A DNA stretch of 64,000 bases, taken from contig OZ252253.1 in NCBI GenBank assembly GCA_965249775.1, positions 1,736,001 to 1,800,000 of the forward strand. Reading direction: 5' to 3'. Shown here piece by piece: positions 25,212 to 33,560 of the stretch. The position numbers and the translations under genes were made by a program. Position 1 is the first letter of the stretch. Each line of letters begins with the position of its first letter. Below the pieces are notes generated by a model. That model searched no databases and had not been told where the DNA came from. It worked only from the letters and a program-made list of their open reading frames with translations. Source of the DNA: UBA822 sp965249775. Its GTDB lineage: Bacteria > Gemmatimonadota > Gemmatimonadetes > Longimicrobiales > Gaopeijiaceae.

Positions 25212-26536
25212 TCATTCCAAGCATCGACCTCATGGATGGACGGGCGGTCCAGCTCCGGCAGGGCAAGGAGTTCGCCCTCGACGGAGGCGACCCGTTCGAG
25301 CGTCTCGAGGAATTCTCCGTGGCGGGCGAGGTCGCGGTCGTCGATCTGGATGCGGCCATGGGAAAGGGATCCAATGCGCCGATCATGCGCGAGCTCGTCC
25401 GTCGGGCCCCCTGTCGCGTGGGCGGGGGGATCCGGGACCTCGATGCCGCACTGGCGTGGTTGGACGCCGGGGCGGAGCACATCGTCATCGGAACCGCCGC
25501 ATCAGTGGACTTCTGCTCGCAGTTGCCTCGGGATCGGGTCGTCGCCGCCGTCGACGCTGAGGGTGGCAAGGTCGTCGTGGAGGGTTGGCAGACCAAGACG
25601 GAGCACGGAGTGATCGATCGGATCAAGGAGCTCGCGCCTTACGTGGGTGGCTTCCTGTTGACGCAGGTGGAGTACGAAGGCGGGATGTCGGGCTGGAACG
25701 AAGCGCTGGTCGCGGAGGCCGTGGAAGCCGCCGGCTCCGTCCGGATCACCGCGGCGGGAGGGATCACCACGGCCGAAGACGTGGGGCGCCTGGATCGTCT
25801 GGGCGCTGACGCCCAGGTGGGGATGGCGCTCTATACGAACCGCATGGGCCTGGGCGAAGCGGTTGCAGCCCCTCTCGTCAAGGCGATCGACGGGCGCCTC
25901 TGGCCCACCGTCGTGTGCGACGAGGAGGGGCAGGCCCTGGGCCTGGTTTGGAGCACGCGGGAGAGTCTCGAGGCGGCGGTGGCCGAACGGCGCGGCATCT
26001 ACTGGTCTCGCTCCCGGGATTCGCTCTGGGTCAAGGGAGAGACGTCCGGGGCCACGCAGGAGCTGCTTCGCGTGGAATTGGACTGCGACCGCGACGCGCT
26101 GCGCTTCGTCGTTCGCCAGCACGGCTCCGGCTTCTGCCACACGGGAACCCCCGGATGCTGGCCCACGCCCTTCACGCTCACGGCGCTCTCCGACGTCATC
26201 GCGAGTCGGGGCCGGGAAGCCCCGGAGGGGTCGGGAACGGCCAAGCTCATGGGAGACCCGGCCCTTCTCGCATCGAAGCTCCGGGAAGAGACCGAAGAGC
26301 TGATCCAGGCGCTGCAGACCGACCTAGCCACAGCCGAGCCCGCGGATGACGACGCGAAGGAGGTCATCCACGAAGCGGCGGACCTCCTCTATTTCACATT
26401 GGTCGCAGCAGCGAGCCGAGGCGTCGGTGTGGGTGCGCTTCGCCAGGAGCTCGCTCAACGCAGCCTGCGGGTTCGCCGGCGTCCGATGGCGGCCAAGCCC
26501 GACGAGGAGAATCACGAGGACGGAGCAGATCGATGA
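25208..26536 (+). CDS. hisAIE: Trifunctional HisA-HisI-HisE fusion
   Basis: A 442-residue protein joining three enzymes. Residues 1-228 are the HisA isomerase barrel (IIPSIDLMDGRAVQL, Asp7; Asp116 in VVAAVDAEGGKVVVEGWQ). Residues 230-320 are the HisI cyclohydrolase (YWSRSRDSLWVKGETSG; DCDRDA at 292-297; zinc Cys310 and Cys317 in CHTGTPGCW). Residues 345-440 are the HisE pyrophosphohydrolase (KLREETEELIQAL; KEVIHEAADLLYF). HisI-HisE fusions are common; addition of HisA at the N-terminus is, to my knowledge, not. The three catalyse steps 2, 3 and 4 in order E, I, A. It starts on the ATGA overlap with hisHF. Confidence 0.93.
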   Translation: MIIPSIDLMDGRAVQLRQGKEFALDGGDPFERLEEFSVAGEVAVVDLDAAMGKGSNAPIMRELVRRAPCRVGGGIRDLDAALAWLDAGAEHIVIGTAASVDFCSQLPRDRVVAAVDAEGGKVVVEGWQTKTEHGVIDRIKELAPYVGGFLLTQVEYEGGMSGWNEALVAEAVEAAGSVRITAAGGITTAEDVGRLDRLGADAQVGMALYTNRMGLGEAVAAPLVKAIDGRLWPTVVCDEEGQALGLVWSTRESLEAAVAERRGIYWSRSRDSLWVKGETSGATQELLRVELDCDRDALRFVVRQHGSGFCHTGTPGCWPTPFTLTALSDVIASRGREAPEGSGTAKLMGDPALLASKLREETEELIQALQTDLATAEPADDDAKEVIHEAADLLYFTLVAAASRGVGVGALRQELAQRSLRVRRRPMAAKPDEENHEDGADR

Positions 26537-27801
26537 GTGAGTCTCTGCTCCCCCGCCGCCGGGCAGAGGAATTCCTGACCCGCAACAAGGGCGGCGTACC
26601 CCCTGAGATTCTCGAAGAGGCAGCGGCCATCGTGGAGGGTGTACGCTCCGGCGGGGAAGAGGCGCTGCGGGAATACACTACTCGTTTCGGGGACTGTAAG
26701 CCCAACGAGCGCCTCTACCTGAAGGCGGAGATCCTCCAGAGGCATCTGGACGAGCTCACCGGGGAAGAGCGGAACCGTCTGGTGCGTATTGCGGAGCGGA
26801 TCCGGGGGTTCGCCCAATCGCAACGGGCCGCATTAGCCGCGGTGGACACCCCGGTGGACGCTGGGCGAGCCGGCCATCGGATCGATCCGGTCGACGGTGC
26901 GGGGTGCTACGCACCCGGCGGCCGGTATCCCCTGCCCTCCTCCGTGCTGATGACGGCGGTCACTGCACGTGTGGCGGGTGTCCGGTCCGTCTGGGTCGCG
27001 AGCCCGAACCCAGCCCCGATCACCCTGGCGGCCGCGGCGGTGGCGGGAGCCGATGGTGTCCTGGCGGCCGGCGGCGCCCATGCGATCGCTGCGCTGGCCT
27101 TCGGAGTCGGGCCGATCCCCCCGAGCGATGTCGTCGTGGGCCCCGGAAACCTCTATGTGACGGCCGCGAAGCAACTACTCGCTGGACAGGTCCAGATCGA
27201 TATGTTGGCCGGCCCTTCTGAGCTGGTAGTCGTCGCCGACGCATCGGCCGACCCCGCCTGGGTCGCGGCCGATCTGCTTGCGCAAGCGGAGCACGATCCC
27301 GACGCGGTGCCGATCCTGGTTTCGCTCGACGCGGAGCTCACCTCCTGGGTCGAGCGAGAGATCGAGCGCCAACTCGAGGATCTCCCAACCGCTGATACGG
27401 CGAGGGCAGCACTCGCCAACGGAGGGGTCATCGTGTGCGAGACCGAGGAAGACGCTTGTCTGGCCTGCGACACCATCGCGCCCGAGCACCTGCAGCTCTC
27501 GGTGTCGAACGCCAAAACCTGGCCGGATCGACTCCACCACTACGGCGCCCTCTTCATCGGCTGGCGCGCGGCGGAGGTGTTCGGGGACTATGGTGTGGGG
27601 CCCAACCACGTCCTTCCCACGGGAGGCACGGCCAGGGCGCGGGGCGGGCTCTCGGTCATGGACTTCCTTCGCGTGCGCACCTGGATCCAAGCGGACTCGG
27701 ATCTCGATCCCGAGGTGATCGAGGATGTGGCATGGTTCGCCCGGCAGGAGGGGCTCGAGGCCCACGCGCGGGCGGCAGAGATCCGACGCCGCGAATCATG
27801 A
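26533..27801 (+). CDS. hisD: Histidinol dehydrogenase
   Basis: A 422-residue zinc enzyme for the last two oxidations of histidine synthesis. Family blocks are CYAPGGRYPLPSSVLMTA, VGPGNLYVTAAKQLL, MLAGPSELVVVADASA, LAQAEHDPDA, IAPEHLQL and GPNHVLPTGGTARARGGLS. Length is normal. It is the last gene of the operon and starts on an ATGA overlap with hisAIE. No strong terminator is seen in the 79 bases before the next, convergent, gene. Confidence 0.95.
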   Translation: MSESLLPRRRAEEFLTRNKGGVPPEILEEAAAIVEGVRSGGEEALREYTTRFGDCKPNERLYLKAEILQRHLDELTGEERNRLVRIAERIRGFAQSQRAALAAVDTPVDAGRAGHRIDPVDGAGCYAPGGRYPLPSSVLMTAVTARVAGVRSVWVASPNPAPITLAAAAVAGADGVLAAGGAHAIAALAFGVGPIPPSDVVVGPGNLYVTAAKQLLAGQVQIDMLAGPSELVVVADASADPAWVAADLLAQAEHDPDAVPILVSLDAELTSWVEREIERQLEDLPTADTARAALANGGVIVCETEEDACLACDTIAPEHLQLSVSNAKTWPDRLHHYGALFIGWRAAEVFGDYGVGPNHVLPTGGTARARGGLSVMDFLRVRTWIQADSDLDPEVIEDVAWFARQEGLEAHARAAEIRRRES

Positions 27802-27880
27802 GGCATCGAAACGAGAAGCTGCCCCCCTGAGGCGTAGAGTCTAAGCCTTCAGTTCGTGACCGCGACGGCGCGGACCCGGT

Positions 27881-28423
27881 CTAATCCCCGAGCGGTATGC
27901 TGATGCCCGCCACGATCCCGAAGAACTGAGTGTTCGCTCCAGAGATGCTTGCCTGCGTGAATCGCCCTTCCGCCCATCCGGTGAGACCGCCAAGCGGGAA
28001 GGCGTAGCCCGCCGCACCCCCGTACGAGAAGCCGGACTCCGTCGACTCCGGGGATGTGTTTGAACTGAACTTATGCCAGAGGACGCCCAACTCCACCAGC
28101 ACGTAGAAGGTGCGGTCCGCGTCTCGGCCCGAAAAGTCGTATTCCGCATAGCCCACAAAGCCGTACGGGTTGGTCTTGTCTCCGTCAACGGCCTCGTGAT
28201 TGTTCTGACCGTAGAACCCGCCCGCGCCAACGGACACACCCTGGTCTCCGACGGGGAGACCCGCTCCGGCCAGGAACAGGAACCCGGTGTTCGCAAAGTC
28301 CCCGTAGTCGCTCGTGGGGAACGTGCCTCCACCTCCGATATACACAGCCTGCGCGGAGAGAGGATTCGAGGTGGTCATCAGGGCGAGGATCCCGATTGCG
28401 GCAACGATCGCGAGCGATTTCAT
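27881..28423 (-). CDS. Secreted small beta-barrel-like protein
   Basis: A 180-residue secreted protein with signal peptide MKSLAIVAAIGILALMTTSNPLSAQ. The mature part alternates glycine and aromatic residues in short strands (YIGGGGTFPTSDYGDF, GAGGFYGQNNH, YGFVGYAEYDF, FGIVAGISIPLGD), as in small outer-membrane porins. The start is chosen after a G-rich Shine-Dalgarno stretch and at the signal peptide; the frame is open some 25 codons further upstream. The function is unknown. It converges on hisD. Confidence 0.65.
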   Translation of the reverse strand: MKSLAIVAAIGILALMTTSNPLSAQAVYIGGGGTFPTSDYGDFANTGFLFLAGAGLPVGDQGVSVGAGGFYGQNNHEAVDGDKTNPYGFVGYAEYDFSGRDADRTFYVLVELGVLWHKFSSNTSPESTESGFSYGGAAGYAFPLGGLTGWAEGRFTQASISGANTQFFGIVAGISIPLGD

Positions 28424-28506
28424 CGGGCCCCCCTGGGATAACAGCCGGACTACCATATGTGTCCCGCAAGAGTACGTGCAGAACCCGCATGCTGCCACCG
28501 CTAGAC

Positions 28507-28522
28507 GCCGGCTTATGCCGGC
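28507..28522 (-). terminator. Hairpin downstream of the ankyrin gene
   Basis: GCCGGC-TTAT-GCCGGC forms a compact six-base-pair stem 16 bases after the stop of the ankyrin gene on the minus strand. There is no T run behind it, so termination would be weak. Confidence 0.3.
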
Positions 28523-28537
28523 ATCTCAGCGTGTCCC

Positions 28538-29806
28538 CTAGTTCGGTCGAGCGGCGGCCAGGCGCCGCATGAGCTCGATCGTATGGGTCGGCGCCTCGAA
28601 TTCCGCCTCCTCGAGCGGGGTACGGCCATTCTGGTCGCGCGCCTCGAAGTCGGCGCCGTGGGCGGCCAGATACTCGACGGTCTCATCCTCGCCGAACCGG
28701 ATGGCCGTGTGGAGCGCCGTGGGGCGGTTGGGTGGGGCCACGTTCACGTCGATCCCCAGCTCGACGAGCATGCGCACGGCCTCGAGTGACCGGCTGCGGG
28801 TCGCGAGAAGGACCGCGCCGGCGCCACGGGTGTCCCGATCCTGGGGATCGGCCCCCAGCGTGATCAGAAGTTGCATCATTTCGACGTGGCCATCGGTCGC
28901 CGCCAACAGGAACGGCGTGATGCCCCGGTCCGCCCGCGCATGTAGGTCCGCCCCCTGTGCCACCAGGCCCCGGGCCAGCTCCACCATGCCTTGCCGGGCG
29001 GCCTCGTGCAGTGGCGTGGCTCCCTCGGCGTTGCGTGTCGTGACGTCGACGCCCTCGTCGAGCAGGAGGCGGGCCACCGCTTCGCTCCCTTCGCCCAGAG
29101 CGATGAGGAACGGCGTGCCCCCATCAAGGGCGGCCACCCGGGTGTCGGCTCCTGATGCGAGGAGCGTTTCGGTCAGCTCGCTGCGGCCGTGGAGCGCCGC
29201 GAAGTGGATGGCACGGAAGCCGCTCAGCGATGCGGCGTCGACATCGGCTCCACGCTCGATCAGGAGTCGCGTCATGACTTCGTGTCCGTCGGCGACCGCG
29301 CGCATCACCGGTGTCTGACCCATCCGAGGCTCGGCCTCGTTGACGTCGGCGCCCCGTTCCAGCAACAGCCGCACGACTGATGCGTCGCCACCATGCACGG
29401 CCGCGAGGAGCGGCGTGTCACCGCTCCAGCGGCGGACGTCGAGTGAGGCGCCCGCGTCGAGCAACGCCCGCACGACTGCTGCGTCCCCCCGGGCGCAGGC
29501 AAGCAGCAGGGGGGTCTCGCCGTTCTCGTCGGGCGCGTTCGGGTCGGCGCCCACCTCGAGGAGGGCCGTCGTGATGCGTGCGTCGGCCCGTAGCGCGGCC
29601 CAGCTGAGCGGCGTGGAGCCGTCGGGGCGGGTCACGTTGACGTCGGCCCCCGCTTCGAGCAGTCGCATGACCTCCTCGTAGTTCACGCGCTGCACGGCTT
29701 CCAGGAGGCGGTGGCCCAGGATCTCGCTACGATCGGACTGGGCGGACACATCAGGAGCCGCGATCACGAAGGCCAGGACGGTGGCAAGCCGGAAGAGGTG
29801 ACGCAT
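28538..29806 (-). CDS. Secreted ankyrin-repeat protein
   Basis: A 422-residue exported protein. After a signal peptide (MRHLFRLATVLAFVIAAPDVSA) it consists almost wholly of about eleven ankyrin repeats of 33 residues, recognisable by TPLxxAxxxG and LLxxGADVN patterns (for example GSTPLSWAAL, GETPLLLACARGD, GATPLHEAARQG, PTALHTAIRFGED). Ankyrin arrays bind proteins; the partner is unknown. The frame is open upstream to 29998, but the signal peptide sets the start. It is divergent from the cytochrome gene at 29856 with only 49 bases between. Confidence 0.85.
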   Translation of the reverse strand: MRHLFRLATVLAFVIAAPDVSAQSDRSEILGHRLLEAVQRVNYEEVMRLLEAGADVNVTRPDGSTPLSWAALRADARITTALLEVGADPNAPDENGETPLLLACARGDAAVVRALLDAGASLDVRRWSGDTPLLAAVHGGDASVVRLLLERGADVNEAEPRMGQTPVMRAVADGHEVMTRLLIERGADVDAASLSGFRAIHFAALHGRSELTETLLASGADTRVAALDGGTPFLIALGEGSEAVARLLLDEGVDVTTRNAEGATPLHEAARQGMVELARGLVAQGADLHARADRGITPFLLAATDGHVEMMQLLITLGADPQDRDTRGAGAVLLATRSRSLEAVRMLVELGIDVNVAPPNRPTALHTAIRFGEDETVEYLAAHGADFEARDQNGRTPLEEAEFEAPTHTIELMRRLAAARPN

Positions 29807-29855
29807 CGGCACTAACCCTAGGCTATCATCGGCACGAACGCTACTATCGGTGATC

Positions 29856-32174
29856 ATGGGACCAATCCTCCGTGTGACGTTCTGCATCGTGGGGCTCGCG
29901 TGGGCCGGGTCGCACTCTGCCGCGAGCGGCCAGACGCCGGTGCCATCCGGTGCCTCTGCAGGCCAGCTCCTCGACACGACGCTCGACCAGTACTGCACAG
30001 ACTGTCACAACGACACCTCGCTGAGGGCGGGGCTGAGTCTGACGAGTGTGCGCGGTAACGACGTGGCGGCCCATGCATCGGTGCTGGAGAACGTCCTCAG
30101 GCGCCTGCGCACCGGTGAGATGCCACCGCCGGGTCGACCGCGGCCCGCAGAGTCGACGACGGCCCAGCTGGTGGCCTGGCTGGAGACCTCACTCGACCGC
30201 GTCGCCCGGGACGCACCCGATCCCGGGGCTCCGGCGATCCATCGCTTGAACCGCGCCGAGTACCGCAACGCCGTGCGCGATCTCCTGGGTATAGACCTCG
30301 ATCACGCGAGAGATCTCCCGGCTGACGACTCAGGATACGGGTTCGACAACATCGGTGACGTGCTGACGGTGTCACCTCTGCACATCGAGAAATACGTGTC
30401 GGCGGCGCGTCGGGTGAGTCGGCTGGCCGTGGGGACCTCGACCCCGCGGCCGATTGTCGAGAAGTATACACCACCCTCCGGGACGAGGAACGAGGCCATC
30501 GCGGGCCTGCCTCCCAACCAGCGAGGGGGCACCCTCTTCCAGCACTTCTTTCCCTTCGACGCCGACTACACGATCACGGTCCGCGTAAGGGGCGGACGGG
30601 TGCCTCACATGCCGGCACCGCAACTCGACGTCCGTGTCGACGGCGAACGGGTCCGGCTCTTCGAGGCCGACTACGAGACCAACGAGGCCAACCAGGGCAC
30701 GCGGAACTACGAGGTGTCGGTCACGCTGCCGGCGGGTGACCACACGATCGGGGCTGGATTCCTGACGGAGTATGCGACCGACCCCCAAGACCCGCGAGAC
30801 CGGAGATCCGCTGGCTATTCGGTGGATTACGTGCTAGTGGGAGGCCCCTTCGACGCCACCGGTGTCGGCCAGGGGGAAAGCCAGCAGCGGATCTTCGTGT
30901 GCCGGCCGGAGCGCGGGAGCGCGGAGGAGCCGTGCGCACGGCGCATTCTCACCACATTAGCCCGGCGAGCGTATCGCGGGCCGGTGACACCGCGTGACAT
31001 CGACCCGCTGATGGCGCTCTTCGCCGAGGGCCGTGCCGACGGGGGCAGCTTCGAGCATGGGATCGAAATGGGGCTGAGCGGCGTGCTCGTCGCGCCCCGC
31101 TTTCTGTTCCGGGCACCCGATGTGCCGGACGGGGGACGGCCCGGGGAAGTCTATCGCCTGTCCGATCTGGACCTCGCTTCGCGGCTCTCCTTCTTCCTCT
31201 GGAGCAGCATCCCCGACGAGGAGCTGCTGTCGCTTGCCGAGGAGGGCGTGCTCAGCCGGCCGAGCGTGCTTGCCGAACAGCTCGACCGCATGATTGCCGA
31301 CCCGCGGAGCCGGGCACTCGTCGAGAACTTCGGAGGGCAGTGGCTGCACCTCCGCAACGTCGCCGACTGGGCGCCCGATCCGGAACGCTACCGGGGCTTC
31401 AACGAATCGCTGCGCTACGCCTTCCAGCAGGAGACCGAGCTCTTCCTCGAACACCTGATCCGCGAGGACCGGAGCGTCCTGGATCTCATCGACGCCGACT
31501 ACACGTTCGTCAACCAGCGTTTGGCCGCCTTCTACGGGATCGACGGCGTCGAGGGGGGCTACTTCCGGCGCGTATCGCTCGAGGGTACGAACCGCGGCGG
31601 CGTGCTCACGCAGGGAAGCGTCCTCATGGTGACCTCGTATCCCACGCGCACGTCACCCGTGCTTCGTGGGAAGTGGGTGTTGGAGAACCTGCTCGGCGCC
31701 CCACCCCCACCCCCGCCGCCCGACGTGCCGGCGCTGGACGACGTCGCAGAGACCTCGGCCGTGAGCCTCCGGGAGGCCCTCGAGCAGCACCGGGCGAGCG
31801 CAGCCTGCTCCGTATGTCACGCGCGTCTGGACCCGCTGGGCTTCGCCCTCGAGTCGTTCGACGCCGTGGGCCGGTACCGGACAGCTGACGACGGCGTGAT
31901 GATCGACGACTCCGGGGCCCTGCCCGACGGGACCCTCGTGGACGGGCCCGGCGGTCTGCGGGACGTCCTGCTGGCCAGACGGGCCGAGGTAGTGGAGACA
32001 CTGGCCGAGAAGCTGTTGACCTACGCCATCGGCCGGGGACTGGAGCCCTCCGACCGACCAGCCCTGCGAGAGATCCGGCGGCGGGTCGAATCAGAAGACT
32101 ACCGGTTCTCGGCCCTGGTGGAAGGTATAGTCGATAGTGTACCCTTCCGTATGAGGCGTATTCCGGAGCGATGA
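29856..32174 (+). CDS. Planctomycete-type cytochrome protein (DUF1587/1592/1588/1585 layout)
   Basis: A 772-residue exported protein with an N-terminal c-type haem motif (YCTDCHND, about residue 50) and a second CxxCH near residue 650 (CSVCHARLDPLGFALESFD). Between them are the blocks I associate with the DUF1587, DUF1592 and DUF1588 series: HRLNRAEYRNAVRDLLGI, LDLASRLSFFLWSSIPDEEL and QGSVLMVTSYPTRTSPVLRG. A poly-proline stretch (about 616-621) precedes the second haem. The next gene encodes the usual DUF1552 partner four bases downstream. Such pairs are typical of Planctomycetes, Acidobacteria and relatives; the substrate is not known. ATG 29856 is preferred to GTG 29850. Confidence 0.8.
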   Translation: MGPILRVTFCIVGLAWAGSHSAASGQTPVPSGASAGQLLDTTLDQYCTDCHNDTSLRAGLSLTSVRGNDVAAHASVLENVLRRLRTGEMPPPGRPRPAESTTAQLVAWLETSLDRVARDAPDPGAPAIHRLNRAEYRNAVRDLLGIDLDHARDLPADDSGYGFDNIGDVLTVSPLHIEKYVSAARRVSRLAVGTSTPRPIVEKYTPPSGTRNEAIAGLPPNQRGGTLFQHFFPFDADYTITVRVRGGRVPHMPAPQLDVRVDGERVRLFEADYETNEANQGTRNYEVSVTLPAGDHTIGAGFLTEYATDPQDPRDRRSAGYSVDYVLVGGPFDATGVGQGESQQRIFVCRPERGSAEEPCARRILTTLARRAYRGPVTPRDIDPLMALFAEGRADGGSFEHGIEMGLSGVLVAPRFLFRAPDVPDGGRPGEVYRLSDLDLASRLSFFLWSSIPDEELLSLAEEGVLSRPSVLAEQLDRMIADPRSRALVENFGGQWLHLRNVADWAPDPERYRGFNESLRYAFQQETELFLEHLIREDRSVLDLIDADYTFVNQRLAAFYGIDGVEGGYFRRVSLEGTNRGGVLTQGSVLMVTSYPTRTSPVLRGKWVLENLLGAPPPPPPPDVPALDDVAETSAVSLREALEQHRASAACSVCHARLDPLGFALESFDAVGRYRTADDGVMIDDSGALPDGTLVDGPGGLRDVLLARRAEVVETLAEKLLTYAIGRGLEPSDRPALREIRRRVESEDYRFSALVEGIVDSVPFRMRRIPER

Positions 32175-32178
32175 GATC

Positions 32179-33507
32179 ATGAAGAAACAGCAGCTCTCCC
32201 GACGCACGTTTCTCCGTGGCCTGGGCGCATCAGTCGCCCTGCCCTACCTCGACGCGATGACGCCGGCCTTCGCGGCGGCGGCCGCACCCGTGACCCGGGT
32301 CGCCTTCGTCTACACCGCCAACGGCGTCATCATGAAGGACTGGACGCCGACCGAGACCGGCTCGGGGTTCGTGCTTCCCAGCACGCTGATGCCCGTCGAG
32401 TCGTTCCGCGACCAGGCTCTCGTCGTCAGCGGTCTCGCCCACCGGAACGGTGAAGCCCTGGGCGACGGGCCTGGCGATCATGCGAGGGCGGGCGCGACCT
32501 GGCTGACCGGGGTCCATCCCAAGAAGACCCGGGGAGCCGACATCCGCAACGGTTGGTCGATCGACCAGGTGCTGGCCCAGGGCATGGGCCAGACCACCCC
32601 GTTGCCCTCGCTCGAAATCGGTTTGGAGGACGTCCGGATGGTGGGGGGCTGTGACTCGGGCTACAGCTGCGCCTACAGCAACACCATCTCGTGGAGCTCG
32701 CCGACCACGCCGCTTCCGTACGAGAGCAACCCACGACGGGTGTTCGAGCGTCTGTTCGGCGACGGCGAGACGACTGACCCGGAGGCCCGGGCCGTCCGGC
32801 TCCGTCAGGACCGGAGCCTGCTCGACTTCGTGCTCGACGACACCCAGCGGCTGGCTCCCACCCTCGGAGCGTCGGACCGTAGCAAGCTGGAAGACTACCT
32901 GGACTCAGTCAGGGAAGTGGAGCGCCGGATTCAGAACATCGAGCGTCAGGACGCCGTGGAGCTCCCGAGTCTGGACCGCCCCGAGGGCGTTCCGCCGACC
33001 TTCGAGGAACACGTCCAGCTCATGAGCGACCTTGTCGCGATTGCGTTCCAGGCCGACCTGACACGGGTCGTGACGCTCATGTACAGCCGCGAGGGTGGCA
33101 ATCGGACCTACCCGTCCATCGGCGTGCCCGATGCCCATCACGGGCTTTCCCATCACCAGAACAACCCCGAGCGGATAGAAAGGCTACAGAAGATCGACCA
33201 GCACCATGTGGAGATGCTCGCCCACTTCCTCGGTAAGCTCCGAGACGCTCCGGATGAGACGGGCTCGCTATTGGATCATTCCATGGTGCTCTACGGCAGC
33301 AGCCTCAGCGACTCGAACCGCCACACCCACGATGAGCTGCCGACACTCCTGGTCGGTGGTGGGAGTGGCATGGTCCGGGGTGGCCGACACCTGCGGTTCC
33401 CCGACGGGACCCCGATGACCAACCTCCTGCTCACGATGGCCGACGGTCTCGGGGTATCGCGCGAGCGACTCGGGGACAGCACCGGGCCCCTGCCCTCGCT
33501 GACCTGA
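32179..33507 (+). CDS. DUF1552-family Tat-exported protein
   Basis: A 442-residue protein with a twin-arginine signal (SRRTFLRGLGASVALPYLD), so it is probably exported folded, perhaps with a metal or other cofactor. The family signature HHGLSHHQNNPERIERL is at about residue 314, and GSSLSDSNRHTHDELP follows near 372; the histidine clusters suggest metal binding, as in the related DUF1501 sulfatase-like fold. It follows the multihaem gene by four bases and almost certainly works with it. The substrate is unknown. Confidence 0.8.
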   Translation: MKKQQLSRRTFLRGLGASVALPYLDAMTPAFAAAAAPVTRVAFVYTANGVIMKDWTPTETGSGFVLPSTLMPVESFRDQALVVSGLAHRNGEALGDGPGDHARAGATWLTGVHPKKTRGADIRNGWSIDQVLAQGMGQTTPLPSLEIGLEDVRMVGGCDSGYSCAYSNTISWSSPTTPLPYESNPRRVFERLFGDGETTDPEARAVRLRQDRSLLDFVLDDTQRLAPTLGASDRSKLEDYLDSVREVERRIQNIERQDAVELPSLDRPEGVPPTFEEHVQLMSDLVAIAFQADLTRVVTLMYSREGGNRTYPSIGVPDAHHGLSHHQNNPERIERLQKIDQHHVEMLAHFLGKLRDAPDETGSLLDHSMVLYGSSLSDSNRHTHDELPTLLVGGGSGMVRGGRHLRFPDGTPMTNLLLTMADGLGVSRERLGDSTGPLPSLT

Positions 33508-33560
33508 TCGTCGGGGAGAGCCGACGAGCCTCAGCTGACGCGGCGGTCGTACCGTATCCT

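Noticed and set aside
27802..27880. Search for a terminator after hisD
   Set aside because: Only a four-base inverted repeat (AGGC/GCCT) is seen, too weak to call.
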